A program made the translations under genes and the position numbers. From the NCBI GenBank assembly GCA_029210325.1, contig JARGPU010000004.1:62001-126000 (forward strand): a stretch of DNA of 64,000 nucleotides, given 5' to 3'. The first letter of the stretch is position 1, and each line of letters begins with the position of its first letter. This document shows positions 9,064 to 17,889 of this stretch, piece after piece. The notes beneath the pieces are model-generated. The model ran no database searches, had not been told where the DNA came from, and was given only the letters and a program-made list of their open reading frames with translations. This stretch comes from Alcanivoracaceae bacterium (GTDB lineage Bacteria > Pseudomonadota > Gammaproteobacteria > Pseudomonadales > Alcanivoracaceae).

Positions 9064-10104
9064 ATGATCAAGGGGCGCGGAGTCAGTGAAAACCCGGCGG
9101 GCAGATTCCAGAATATTGAGGTGGTGCGTGATGAAGGCGAGCCGGTAGTCACCTCGCTGCGCACCGAGTACCGCAGTGAAACAGCGAAAACGCTGATCAC
9201 CTCCAACGATTCACCGGATGTGCCTTTTGCCCATAGCATTAATCCCTATCGCGGCTGTGAGCATGGTTGCAGCTACTGCTTTGCCCGACCCACGCACAGC
9301 TACCTGGATCTGTCGCCGGGGCTGGATTTTGAAACCAAGATCATTTGTAAGGACAACGCGGTGGAGCTGCTACGCCAGACGCTGGCCAAGGACAGCTATC
9401 GCTGCGAGCCAGTGGTGATTGGCAGTGCCACTGATCCCTATCAGCCGATTGAGAAAACTCGCCAGCTGACCCGCGGGCTGCTGGAGATTTTTCTGGCCCA
9501 TCGTCACCCGGTTTGCATCATCACCAAGAGCGGTCTGGTGCGTCGGGATCTGGATTTGCTGGCGGCTCTGGCGGGGCAGCAACTGACCTCGGTGGCAGTA
9601 TCGGTAACCACACTGGATAATTCCCTGAAAGCGAAACTGGAGCCGAGAGCCAGCTCGGGAAGTACTCGACTGGCGGCGATTCGTGAGTTGTCTGCGGCGG
9701 GCGTACCGGTGACCGTGTTGTTTGCTCCGGTGATTCCGTTTATCAACGACGATGAGCTGGAAGAGGTGATTGCCCAAGCTGCCGAGGCAGGTGCGCAGCG
9801 TGCTGGATATGTCATGCTGCGCCTGCCCTGGGAGCTGAAAGAGTTGTGGCAAAGTTGGCTGGACGAGCATTATCCGGATCGTGCCGGGCGGGTGATGTCG
9901 GTGGTCCGTGATCTGCATGGCGGTCGCGACTACCAGAGCGGCTGGCATACGCGGCAGACAGGCCGTGGGCAATGGGCTGCTCTGTTTGCCCAAAGATTTG
10001 AAATAGCCTGTCGTCGGGCAGGTCTGGAGTGTTATGAAGTGCCGGCACTGCGCACGGATCTGTTCCGGGTGCCGGATAAACCGGATCAACTGGTATTGTG
10101 GTAA
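9064..10104 (+). CDS. PA0069-family radical SAM protein
   Basis: A 346-residue protein with CEHGCSYC: cysteines 65, 69 and 72 form the CxxxCxxC [4Fe-4S] site that cleaves S-adenosylmethionine. The N-terminal KGRGVSENPAGRF motif and the PYRGCEHGCSYCFARPTH region are characteristic of the SplB-related PA0069/Rv2578c family, whose substrate is not established. The ATG at 9064 is chosen because GAGGCG precedes it and the family starts close to KGRG; an in-frame ATG at 8977 would add 29 unconserved residues. Its TAA stop overlaps the ATG of the next gene (TAATG), implying translational coupling. Confidence 0.9.
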   Translation: MIKGRGVSENPAGRFQNIEVVRDEGEPVVTSLRTEYRSETAKTLITSNDSPDVPFAHSINPYRGCEHGCSYCFARPTHSYLDLSPGLDFETKIICKDNAVELLRQTLAKDSYRCEPVVIGSATDPYQPIEKTRQLTRGLLEIFLAHRHPVCIITKSGLVRRDLDLLAALAGQQLTSVAVSVTTLDNSLKAKLEPRASSGSTRLAAIRELSAAGVPVTVLFAPVIPFINDDELEEVIAQAAEAGAQRAGYVMLRLPWELKELWQSWLDEHYPDRAGRVMSVVRDLHGGRDYQSGWHTRQTGRGQWAALFAQRFEIACRRAGLECYEVPALRTDLFRVPDKPDQLVLW

Positions 10105-10727
10105 TGATCGATTTTGTTGTCGATAAGGCACAGGGCAAGCCGTTAGGCACATTGTTGCTGGCCCATGGTGCTGGTGCGCCCATGGACAGTGATTTTATGA
10201 ATGCCATGACAGCTGCGCTGACGGCGGGCGGGGTGGCGGTGTTACGTTTTGAATTTCCCTATATGGCGCAGCGCCGCACTGGTGGTAGCAAGCGGCCGCC
10301 AGATAGGGCGCCATTGCTACTGGCGCATTTTGCCGAGGCTTTGCAGCAAGCTGGTGGCGAGAAAATTTTTATCGGTGGTAAGTCCATGGGCGGGCGGATG
10401 GCCACCATGCTGGCCACCGAGCAGCCTTGCGCCGGGGTGATTTGTTTCGGTTATCCGTTTCATCCGCCGGGCAAAGCGGATAAAACCCGCATTGATCACT
10501 TTGCCAATATGCAGACGGCAACGTTGATTTGTCAGGGAGAGCGGGATCCGTTTGGCACCCATGCTGATGTGGCCAGCTATGCGCTGCCGGATAGCGTGCA
10601 GTTGCAGTGGCTCAAGGATGGCAATCATGATTTGGCGCCGAGACGGGCCAGTGGGCTATGTCAGCAAGATAATATTGAACAGGCGGCGGATGCTGCTGCC
10701 AAGTGGATCACAGCACAGTCGTTGTAG
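10104..10727 (+). CDS. Alpha/beta hydrolase, KANL3/Tex30-type
   Basis: A 207-residue cytoplasmic hydrolase. HGAGAPMDS at 21-29 forms the oxyanion region, and GGKSMGG around 91-97 is the nucleophile elbow with S94. An acidic GERDPFG segment and a DGNHDL histidine near 178 complete a plausible triad. The family is annotated as alpha/beta or dienelactone-like hydrolases without a fixed substrate. The start is the ATG overlapping the upstream stop by one base. The stop codon lies inside the terminator hairpin at 10723. Confidence 0.82.
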   Translation: MIDFVVDKAQGKPLGTLLLAHGAGAPMDSDFMNAMTAALTAGGVAVLRFEFPYMAQRRTGGSKRPPDRAPLLLAHFAEALQQAGGEKIFIGGKSMGGRMATMLATEQPCAGVICFGYPFHPPGKADKTRIDHFANMQTATLICQGERDPFGTHADVASYALPDSVQLQWLKDGNHDLAPRRASGLCQQDNIEQAADAAAKWITAQSL

Positions 10728-10750
10728 GAGCGGCTTACGCCGCTCCTACA
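10723..10750. terminator. Bidirectional terminator/REP-like hairpin
   Basis: TGTAGGAGCGGC (10723-10734) pairs perfectly with GCCGCTCCTACA (10739-10750) around a TTAC loop and is followed by GTTTTTC. It lies between the convergent hydrolase and nrdJb genes. The GTAGGAGCGGC sequence resembles the core of REP-type repeats common in Pseudomonas-like genomes, so it may be a repeat recruited as a terminator. Confidence 0.75.
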
Positions 10751-10755
10751 GTTTT

Positions 10756-11448
10756 TCAGCCGCATTTGCTTTCGCCGCAGTTCAGGCAGGTCAGGCAGCC
10801 ATCCATCTGGATCATGGCTTTGACATGGCATTTGCCACACAGCTTTGAACCGGGCGGATAGCCGGAGGTGCTGTCGTCGCAATTGGCATCGGTCTGGCCT
10901 TGTGGACGATGGGTTTCGTACTCCTTGCGTTTCTGTTCTAGCCACGCCTTCTGGTAGTCATCTTCCTCAGTACGAATCAGGCCGATTTTCTTCAGGTGCT
11001 GCTCCAGCACGTCACCGATCTCGCCGACCAGTGAGGGCATCCAGCGACCGCCCGGTTTGAAGTAGCCACCGCGTGGGTCAAACACGCTGTGCATTTCTTC
11101 CACCAGAAAGGTGCAGTCGCCGCCTTTACGAAATACGGCAGAAATAATCCGTGTCAGGGCCACAATCCACTGAAAGTGATCCATGTTTTTCGAGTTAATA
11201 AAAATCTCGAAAGGGCGGCGCACTTCATGTTCGCTACCCTGATTCAGGATTACATCATTGATGGTCACATACATGGCGTGATCAGAGCCCGGGGTCTTGA
11301 TCTTATAGGTGGTGCCTTCCAGGTGTTCAGGACGCTGCACACTTTCGTGCATTTCCTGAATGGCGCTGGCCGCCGGGGCCATCTTTTTTTCATCATCAGC
11401 CTGAACCACTTCATAGCTGGTGATTTTGCTGTTTAGGCGAATAGTCAT
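10756..11448 (-). CDS. nrdJb: Class II ribonucleotide reductase, small C-terminal subunit (split)
   Basis: The 230-residue product corresponds to the C-terminal part of B12-dependent ribonucleotide reductase, encoded separately as in Pseudomonas. The C-terminus is cysteine-rich: LCGKC, then CLTCLNCGESKCG, a zinc-ribbon-like segment plus the redox cysteines that re-reduce the active site. The ATG at 11448 follows CTGGAGCG and starts 14 bp after the nrdJa stop, so the two are co-translated partners. An upstream TTG at 11466 is a poorer start. It works only with NrdJa. Confidence 0.92.
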   Translation of the reverse strand: MTIRLNSKITSYEVVQADDEKKMAPAASAIQEMHESVQRPEHLEGTTYKIKTPGSDHAMYVTINDVILNQGSEHEVRRPFEIFINSKNMDHFQWIVALTRIISAVFRKGGDCTFLVEEMHSVFDPRGGYFKPGGRWMPSLVGEIGDVLEQHLKKIGLIRTEEDDYQKAWLEQKRKEYETHRPQGQTDANCDDSTSGYPPGSKLCGKCHVKAMIQMDGCLTCLNCGESKCG

Positions 11449-11462
11449 AGTGCGCTCCAGAC

Positions 11463-13616
11463 TCAAAACTTGCCGTAGTAGCCTTCTTTCAGGGCGTCGT
11501 ACAGGTTGGCGGCGGTGTGCATTTCACCGTCATACTCAATCTCATCACCGCCCTTGGCCTCGATCACGGAGCCATCTTCCAGGGTGAAGCGATAGGTGGT
11601 GTTGGCCAAGTCCTTTTCCTTGACCAGAACGCCCTGAAACGCCTCCGGGTTAAAGCGGAAGGTGGTGCAGCCTTTCAGGCCTTGTTCGTGGGCGTAGCGG
11701 TAGATGTCCTTGAAGTCTTCATAGGGGTAATCGGTGGGCACGTTGGCCGTCTTGGAAATGGATGAATCAATCCACTTCTGCGCCGCCGCCTGAATGTCGA
11801 CGTGTTGTTTTGGTGAAATGTCATCGGCGGCAACAAAGTACGCCGGTAGTTGATGACTCTTGTCTTCACTAAAGGGCACCGCCTCAGAGTCGATAAACTC
11901 ACGGTAGGCGAGCAGCTCGAAACTGAACACGTCGACTTTTTCTTTGCTCTTCTTACCCTCACGAATGACATTGCGGAAGTAGTGATGGGCAAAGCTTGGC
12001 TCAATACCGTTGCTGGCATTATTGGCCAGGCTCAGGGAAATCGTTCCGGTGGGAGCAATAGAGCTGTGGTGGGTGAAACGTGAGCCATGCTGCGCCAGGG
12101 CCTGCACTAATTCCGGTTCGGCACCAGCAACGCGCTGCATGTAGTGACTATATTTAGCCCACAGGGTTCTGCCCTTGATGGTGTCACCTTCCTTGATACC
12201 ATCAGCAACCATTTCCGGGCGCCGCGCCAGCATGGCGGCGGTTACTGTGAAGTCCTCGTCCATGATCGGCGCAGCACCTTTCTCTTCCGCCAGTGCCAGC
12301 CCGGCGCGCCAGCCTTCAAGGGCCATCTCCTTGGCAACCTGTTCGGTAAAGACCAAAGAGTCCGCTTCACCATAGGTCATCTGCAGCATGGTGATGGTGG
12401 AGCCGAGGCCAAGAAAGCCCATGCCATGGCGGCGCTTGCGGGTGATTTCGTTGCGCTGCTGTTCCAGCGGCAGGCCGTTGATCTCGACAACGTTGTCCAG
12501 CATGCGAGTAAAGATTGTTATCACACGACGGTAGCCATCCCAGTCGAAGCGGGCTTTGTCGGTAAAGGGATCACGGACAAACATGGTCAAGTTGACAGAG
12601 CCAAGCAGGCAGGCGCCATAGGGAGGTAATGGCTGCTCGCCGCAGGGGTTGGTGGCGCGGATTTCCTCGCAGAACCAGTTGTTATTCATCTCGTTGACGC
12701 GATCGATCAGGATAAAGCCGGGCTCGGCAAAATCGTAGGTCGACGACATGATGCTGTCCCAAATTCTCTGGGCTTTCAGCTGTTTATAAACACGGCAGGC
12801 GATCTTGCCATCTGCGCGGGCCAGATAACCCTGCTTGATCGGCCAGTCACGCCAGATGACTTCGCCGGGGTTGTTAAGGTCCGGCTTGTCGGATTCGATT
12901 TCATCCAGGGTCATGGGAAAGGCCACTGGCCATTCGTCGTCGTTAGCCACCGCCTGCATAAACTCATCGGTAATCAGCAGTGACAGGTTGAACTGGCGCA
13001 GGCGGCCGTCTTCACGTTTGGCGCGAATAAAATCCAGCACATCCGGATGGCCCACATCAAAGGTAGCCATCTGCGCACCGCGGCGGCCACCGGCGGAGGA
13101 CACGGTAAAGCACATGCGGTCATAGATATCCATAAACGACAGCGGCCCGGAGGTGTTGGCGCCGGCGCCGGACACATAGGCGCCTTTCGGCCGCAGGGTG
13201 GAAAATTCGTAGCCGATACCGCAGCCCGCTTTCAGGGTCAGGCCGGCCTCATGGACCTTGCCAAGAATATCGTCCATGGAGTCATGCACTGTGGCCGACA
13301 CGGTGCAATTGATGGTCGAGGTGGCAGGCTTGTGTTCCCAGGCGCCAGCGTTGGAAATAATGCGGCCAGCGGGGATGGCGCCGTGGCGCAGGGCCCAGAG
13401 AAACTTTTCGTACCATTCTTCCCGCAGTTCTTCTTTTTCCACATCGGCAAGGGCACGGGCGACACGCTGCCAAGTGTTGTCCATGGTTTCATCAATGGCA
13501 TCGCCACTGCGCGAGCGCAGCCGATATTTCTTGTCCCAGATATCCATGGATGCCGGTTGAATGGTGATGCGCGAAATGGCCGTGGTTAGCGGGGTGATTT
13601 TTGCCGGTTGGTTCAT
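11463..13616 (-). CDS. nrdJa: Class II (adenosylcobalamin-dependent) ribonucleotide reductase, catalytic subunit
   Basis: This 717-residue enzyme reduces ribonucleotides to deoxyribonucleotides, using adenosylcobalamin to make a thiyl radical and therefore needing neither oxygen nor a tyrosyl radical. C104 (TINC), C325 in NPCGE (323-327) and C336 fit the redox and thiyl cysteines of NrdJ. The protein ends where the zinc-binding tail would begin; that tail is NrdJb. The ATG at 13616 follows GGAGAGG. No cobalamin riboswitch is visible in the 20-bp gap upstream, so transcription probably comes from the upstream peptidase genes. Confidence 0.94.
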   Translation of the reverse strand: MNQPAKITPLTTAISRITIQPASMDIWDKKYRLRSRSGDAIDETMDNTWQRVARALADVEKEELREEWYEKFLWALRHGAIPAGRIISNAGAWEHKPATSTINCTVSATVHDSMDDILGKVHEAGLTLKAGCGIGYEFSTLRPKGAYVSGAGANTSGPLSFMDIYDRMCFTVSSAGGRRGAQMATFDVGHPDVLDFIRAKREDGRLRQFNLSLLITDEFMQAVANDDEWPVAFPMTLDEIESDKPDLNNPGEVIWRDWPIKQGYLARADGKIACRVYKQLKAQRIWDSIMSSTYDFAEPGFILIDRVNEMNNNWFCEEIRATNPCGEQPLPPYGACLLGSVNLTMFVRDPFTDKARFDWDGYRRVITIFTRMLDNVVEINGLPLEQQRNEITRKRRHGMGFLGLGSTITMLQMTYGEADSLVFTEQVAKEMALEGWRAGLALAEEKGAAPIMDEDFTVTAAMLARRPEMVADGIKEGDTIKGRTLWAKYSHYMQRVAGAEPELVQALAQHGSRFTHHSSIAPTGTISLSLANNASNGIEPSFAHHYFRNVIREGKKSKEKVDVFSFELLAYREFIDSEAVPFSEDKSHQLPAYFVAADDISPKQHVDIQAAAQKWIDSSISKTANVPTDYPYEDFKDIYRYAHEQGLKGCTTFRFNPEAFQGVLVKEKDLANTTYRFTLEDGSVIEAKGGDEIEYDGEMHTAANLYDALKEGYYGKF

Positions 13617-13636
13617 ATAAGCCTCTCCTTAATTCT

Positions 13637-14740
13637 TTATCGGCTGATGATCACTGCGGTACGCAGTCGATCACGGCCAAAGCGAGCCATGCGGTCAAAG
13701 TCATTACGCCCGATGGGCAGGTACTGGCAATCCAGATCGGTTTGCAGGCCTTCTTCCGGATCCGGATCGTGCAGGTAGAAAAATTCATCATCAAAAGCAG
13801 ATAGCACCACCCAGTGGGGCACCCGCTTGCCATCCAGCTGCCAGGTCGAAATCAGAATCAGCGGAATACCCCCTTTTTTCAGGGCCTTGCTGAGTTGCTG
13901 TTGGGAGATCTCGCTGTGATGCACCGGGATCTTCAGTTTTTTCGCCTGAGTAACAAAGTCATTGTGGACCAGTTCGATGATCTTTTTCTTCTTTTCTGAG
14001 CGCACGCTATCAATAAACAGAATCTGATCGCCGCTGATCCACACCTCCGCCTTGAAGCCACGATTACGGGCAGCGATGGCAAGGCCAAGGGGATGGCAGC
14101 CGCCATGGCCTGAGGTCATGAAAATAGTAGTGGCTTCCCGCCACAGGTGCATCTCTTCGCTGATGTCAGGCTGAATTTTTTTGTCCAGCGCCTGCATGGC
14201 CATCAGCAGGGAAGCTGGACCGCAGGTGAACTCGGTATTCTGCCTGTACCAGGGCACCGGCCGCTGCCAGTGTGAGGCGTCAAACTGGAGGATGCGCTTC
14301 TGGTAGCGAAAGGCGTCCTGATGGTCCTCGTAATAGTCCTCGTATTCACCGAAGCGGTGGTAGCCAAGTTGCTCGTACAGGGCAATGGCGGCCTGATTGT
14401 CCTTGCGTACTTCCAGCCGCATATCGATACGGCCAGCGGTCCGGGCAGCTTTCTCGCCCGCTTCTATCAGCTTGCGTCCCAGTCCGAAACCGCGCAGTTC
14501 GCTGTCCACCGCGATTGAGTAGAGCCGGGCCAAGCGGGTGCCGCGGTGCAGGATAATCAGGATGTAGCCGGCCAGCACACCGTCCACGGTGGCCACCTTG
14601 AATGCTCTGTGCTCACTGCTGATCCAGCGCCGGAAGCTGCGTCGACTGAGGCGGTCGCTGTCAAAAGTACGTTTTTCCAGTGCCTCCAGCGCGTCGATGT
14701 CTGTGGCTTGCACCGGGCGGATATCAACCTGTCTGCTCAA
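13637..14740 (-). CDS. GNAT acetyltransferase/C39-like cysteine peptidase fusion
   Basis: A 367-residue two-domain protein. Residues 5-150 are a RimI-like GNAT domain with the acetyl-CoA loop RGFGLG (83-88). Residues about 160-360 are a C39-like papain fold with Q167, C173 in EFTCGPAS, H309 in PHWVV and D325 in HDPDP, i.e. a complete apparent catalytic set. Such fusions are linked in the literature to ATP-grasp (RimK-like) peptide-modification loci, but no RimK is nearby here. The start is the TTG that overlaps the upstream stop (TTGA), preceded by GGAGGGG. The target is unknown. Confidence 0.85.
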   Translation of the reverse strand: MSRQVDIRPVQATDIDALEALEKRTFDSDRLSRRSFRRWISSEHRAFKVATVDGVLAGYILIILHRGTRLARLYSIAVDSELRGFGLGRKLIEAGEKAARTAGRIDMRLEVRKDNQAAIALYEQLGYHRFGEYEDYYEDHQDAFRYQKRILQFDASHWQRPVPWYRQNTEFTCGPASLLMAMQALDKKIQPDISEEMHLWREATTIFMTSGHGGCHPLGLAIAARNRGFKAEVWISGDQILFIDSVRSEKKKKIIELVHNDFVTQAKKLKIPVHHSEISQQQLSKALKKGGIPLILISTWQLDGKRVPHWVVLSAFDDEFFYLHDPDPEEGLQTDLDCQYLPIGRNDFDRMARFGRDRLRTAVIISR

Positions 14741-15837
14741 TGTTGTAACCCCTCCAGTGCCAGGTGGATCACCTGCCGGGCACGCCACAACACCATTTCC
14801 TGCCATTGCCGGTCCGGCGGGCAAAAATGCCGGCGCATTTGTTGCTTCACAGCTTGGCAGCGGGGAGATGACCATTCGATTTCGCCGGCCGCATGCAGCC
14901 GATGATCAGAGAGTATGGTGTCAAATAGTGGCCCGGTGCCATAGGTTCCGTACTCCAGTGTGACGAAGCAGGACGAAGCATCCATGATTGCGTGCCAGCC
15001 GTAGTCCATCAGGCCGAGCTTGGGCACCGAGGAGGAGGTGCCGGCCAGTGGCAGGGTCACGGCATCGCCGTACCAGTTATGCGCCACCCGGGTGCCGTCG
15101 CTATGCGGATCATGGTCACAGATGATTTCGCCATAGCCGTAGGGGCCAAGGCCGGTATGCAGATCAATCACCGCCAACTGCTTTTCACCCAGAGTAAATT
15201 CGTTGATCAGTTTTTCGATTAGCAGGCGCCCGTGGGATTTGCCGAAGCCGCCAAAGAAGGCGCCGCTCGGGTCGCTGTACTGGCCACCGCTGACGGCGAT
15301 TTCCAGTGCTGTCTGGCCATGTAGTGCGCCGTAGTGTTGCAGCTGGCTTTCACGGTCGTGGCTGTGCTCGAGCATCAGGGCATCGCGCAGCGTCAGGTAG
15401 CCCGGATTAGCCGGTACGGGCTGGTCGAAATCGATAAAGTTGCGGTTCAGGTCAATGCCATCGTGGTCACAGCGCCGACTCCAGGCCATGCCCCATGGAT
15501 TCAGGGCGTGAACCAGTAACACGGCGGTGTCTGCGGGAGGGTGCCAGCCGGTGTCTGCTGCCTGATTAAGAAAATCCGTTTGTATGGCGCTGCCAGCAAA
15601 ACCTTCGCAACCGTGAGTGCCGCTGATTAACACCAGTACTTTGCTGGCTCCATCTGAGCCAAGCCAGACCACATCGGTAAACAGTGTGTCGCCTTGAGGG
15701 CCGCTGGCCGGACATGCTTCGGCTCGCCGAGAAAGAATTTTGGGGGCACGGTTTGCGCTGGCCACGAACTGGTCGCGGCAGGCGTGGTAATCGCACGGAA
15801 TGAGTGCGCTATGAGCGTTGAGCAGTGAAGAAAACAT
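14737..15837 (-). CDS. M14-like zinc carboxypeptidase family protein (DUF2817)
   Basis: A 366-residue protein matching DUF2817, a branch of the M14/AstE zinc hydrolase fold. The H75-x-x-E78 pair in GTHGCEG, the DLNRNF motif (129-134) and a later DLHTGLG histidine are the expected metal and substrate residues. No signal peptide is seen, so it is probably cytoplasmic. The start at 15837 follows TGGAG; longer in-frame starts lack a ribosome-binding site. The 4-bp overlap with the GNAT/C39 gene suggests joint action on a peptide or N-acyl amino acid; this is inference. Confidence 0.8.
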   Translation of the reverse strand: MFSSLLNAHSALIPCDYHACRDQFVASANRAPKILSRRAEACPASGPQGDTLFTDVVWLGSDGASKVLVLISGTHGCEGFAGSAIQTDFLNQAADTGWHPPADTAVLLVHALNPWGMAWSRRCDHDGIDLNRNFIDFDQPVPANPGYLTLRDALMLEHSHDRESQLQHYGALHGQTALEIAVSGGQYSDPSGAFFGGFGKSHGRLLIEKLINEFTLGEKQLAVIDLHTGLGPYGYGEIICDHDPHSDGTRVAHNWYGDAVTLPLAGTSSSVPKLGLMDYGWHAIMDASSCFVTLEYGTYGTGPLFDTILSDHRLHAAGEIEWSSPRCQAVKQQMRRHFCPPDRQWQEMVLWRARQVIHLALEGLQH

Positions 15838-15931
15838 ACTAACTCCACAACAGAGCCTCAGCCTAACCTGCCCGGGCGAGTGGGTCGATTGCTGCATTGA
15901 TAGTTCTTTTGATTTGGCGCAATGATTTTGC

Positions 15932-16471
15932 TTACTCGAGCAGGGTCTCAACTGGACATTCGATGGTGTCGCCATCCTCCTGAGTGATATAGAGCATGCC
16001 CTCGCTGATCATGACCTGCCAGCTGATCTGACGCGCCAGCTCCGCGGCCAGTTGCTGGACACTTTCCCATGGCACCTGCTGCACGGTGACGCCCTTCAGT
16101 TGAGCGATGGCGGCGCCCTGCTTTTGCCACCATGTGGTCTGGCTGCGCAGGTAGCCGAGCACTGACACCTTGCGGCCCTGGCGTGCCGCTTTTTTCAGGC
16201 GCTCCGGCTCTGGTTCGCCCACTTCAATCCAATGCACCACATCGCCAGCGTCATCGTGCAGCCAAAGATCCGCTTCCTCAGGATTGGACAGGCCCTTACC
16301 GAAACTGAGCCGCTCGTCAGCGTGCAGGCACCACGCCAGCACCCGTGCCACCATGCGCTCGCCGGTTTCGGATGGATGCCGGGCTACCTTGAGCGAATGA
16401 CTGCTGTACAGGTTGCGATCCTGATCCGCCAGATCGATACGAAAAACATACAGGGTGGCGCCGATTGCCAT
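15932..16471 (-). CDS. yaeQ: YaeQ family protein
   Basis: A 179-residue protein with the YaeQ pattern: N-terminal ATLYVFRIDLAD, HPSETGERMVARVLAWCL near 31-48, LWLHDD and HWIEVGEPEPERLKKA near 69-94. YaeQ has a PD-(D/E)XK nuclease-like fold, with the acidic and lysine residues of the middle segment as the presumed site, but its cellular role is unsettled. It is probably a single-gene unit; the next gene downstream starts 94 bp away. Confidence 0.92.
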   Translation of the reverse strand: MAIGATLYVFRIDLADQDRNLYSSHSLKVARHPSETGERMVARVLAWCLHADERLSFGKGLSNPEEADLWLHDDAGDVVHWIEVGEPEPERLKKAARQGRKVSVLGYLRSQTTWWQKQGAAIAQLKGVTVQQVPWESVQQLAAELARQISWQVMISEGMLYITQEDGDTIECPVETLLE

Positions 16472-16541
16472 AATGAAAAAACCTTATATTTCAGGTAATT
16501 GGTACTGTGGTGTCAGGAAAGACTGTGTTCTTGCGTCAAGC

Positions 16542-16557
16542 GTGACCATCTGGTCAC
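16542..16557. promoter_or_regulatory. Operator-like palindrome upstream of the secreted hydrolase
   Basis: GTGACCA and TGGTCAC form a perfect 7-bp inverted repeat with a 2-bp centre. It sits in the 160-bp gap between divergent yaeQ and the hydrolase gene, 75 bp before the latter. The size suits a dimeric repressor site, but no regulator is encoded nearby and I see no convincing promoter around it. Confidence 0.35.
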
Positions 16558-16631
16558 TGTAACCTCGTCGAGTCCCGTACAGAGCCGTGGATTACTGTCG
16601 GCAACCATAACAACACAGGGAAGCACACGCG

Positions 16632-17807
16632 ATGAAAACTCTCTATCTGATTGCTCTATTCTTGCTGGCACCATGGGCCAGCGCACAGGTTGTTGTCCTG
16701 CAGACGCCGTCCGGTACGGTGATCAATGACAGCGTCTCGTTCAACGGCGAAATTTATAACGGCGACTGGTATCTGCCCAGTGGTCCGGCTATCGGTGCGG
16801 TGTATCTGCAGCACGGCTTTACCCGCGGTGGCGGTAACTATCGCGATCTGGGAGTGGCCTTGATGAATCAAGGCATGCTGGTACTTAGCATCAATGCGCC
16901 AATGAGCGGTGGCGCCGGTGATCTGGCAGTGCGCGTTGCCGACGTGTTGGCCTCCAACCCGCCGTCACCACCAGATGGTCGTCCGTTTCCCACTTCGCTG
17001 GTACTGTCCGGCCACTCCGCTGGCGGTCTGCATGTTAGCCTGATTGCGGAGCGCATGGTGCAAACCGGTAGTGCCGCCAATTTACATGGACTGGTATTGC
17101 TGGATCCGGTTAATGCTTTTGGTCCCTTCGGTCGAGCCATGGATGTGCTGGCGCCCACTGCCATTCCGGTACGGGCAATTACTGCCAATGGTTCACTGTG
17201 TAATACCTTCAATGACACTCAGGGAGCGCTGCGTAATTTGCCCAGACAGTACGTCGGCATCAAGCTGACGGATCGCTCCACCCATGTGGACTCGGAAGGC
17301 AATAACAGCGATTTGCTGGCACAGATTGCCTGCGGGTTTCCCGCTGAAAGAAATATTGTCGCTCTGCGGGACTTCGCCGTGGCCTGGGCAAAGGACATGC
17401 TAGATGGTGGCTACAGCGCTGATTTTTATCCCGGCGGTGCGCGCCTGAATGCGCTGCTCAATGCTGAGCAGGCGCGTCTGCTGAAGGACGCCAGTGGCGC
17501 CTGGAGCACGATTCTGCAGGAATCCTTTGGTGGCAGTAGCTATTCGGAAAAGCGTTACACCATCACTGTGCCGGCGCTGGCGGTGGGGCAGGTGGAAATC
17601 ACTACCCGCGGCGGCAGTGGCAATGCTGACTTGTATGTTCGCCGGGACGACGGCGTATCGGTATGGAAGTACGACTGCCGCGATACTGGCTCAGGCAATA
17701 ATGAAACCTGCCAGCTGTACGGACCAGGTACCTATCAGATCATGGTACGGGGTAAGTTGTTCGGCTATTCCGGGGTGACATTGAAGGCTCGTTACTTCGA
17801 GTATTGA
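16632..17807 (+). CDS. Secreted alpha/beta hydrolase with C-terminal PPC domain
   Basis: A 391-residue exported protein. A Sec signal (1-18, cut after ASA) is followed by a hydrolase domain with the oxyanion HG at 61-62 and the nucleophile elbow GHSAGG (S129 at the centre). The C-terminal 90 residues (about 300-391) resemble a bacterial pre-peptidase C-terminal (PPC) beta-sandwich, with the SGNADLYVR stretch typical of that domain. PPC domains are usually trimmed or assist secretion and folding of exported enzymes. A lipase or esterase role is plausible, but the substrate is unknown. A strong hairpin terminator follows. Confidence 0.82.
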   Translation: MKTLYLIALFLLAPWASAQVVVLQTPSGTVINDSVSFNGEIYNGDWYLPSGPAIGAVYLQHGFTRGGGNYRDLGVALMNQGMLVLSINAPMSGGAGDLAVRVADVLASNPPSPPDGRPFPTSLVLSGHSAGGLHVSLIAERMVQTGSAANLHGLVLLDPVNAFGPFGRAMDVLAPTAIPVRAITANGSLCNTFNDTQGALRNLPRQYVGIKLTDRSTHVDSEGNNSDLLAQIACGFPAERNIVALRDFAVAWAKDMLDGGYSADFYPGGARLNALLNAEQARLLKDASGAWSTILQESFGGSSYSEKRYTITVPALAVGQVEITTRGGSGNADLYVRRDDGVSVWKYDCRDTGSGNNETCQLYGPGTYQIMVRGKLFGYSGVTLKARYFEY

Positions 17808-17844
17808 TTGGCAACTGATAGATACGACGCTTTGCCGTCACTTT

Positions 17845-17876
17845 GCGACTCCTGTGGCTCTCGCCACAGGAGTCGC
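17845..17876. terminator. Bidirectional intrinsic terminator
   Basis: GCGACTCCTGTGGC (17845-17858) pairs perfectly with 17863-17876 around TCTC, followed by TTATTTTG. It separates the convergent hydrolase gene (ends 17807) and the DUF4442 gene (ends 17890). The 14-bp GC-rich stem is among the strongest in the window. Confidence 0.85.
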
Positions 17877-17889
17877 TTATTTTGCGCGA

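Noticed and set aside
11463-13637. Cobalamin riboswitch for nrdJ
   Set aside because: Only 20 bp separate nrdJa from the upstream gene, and no B12-box-like sequence was seen.
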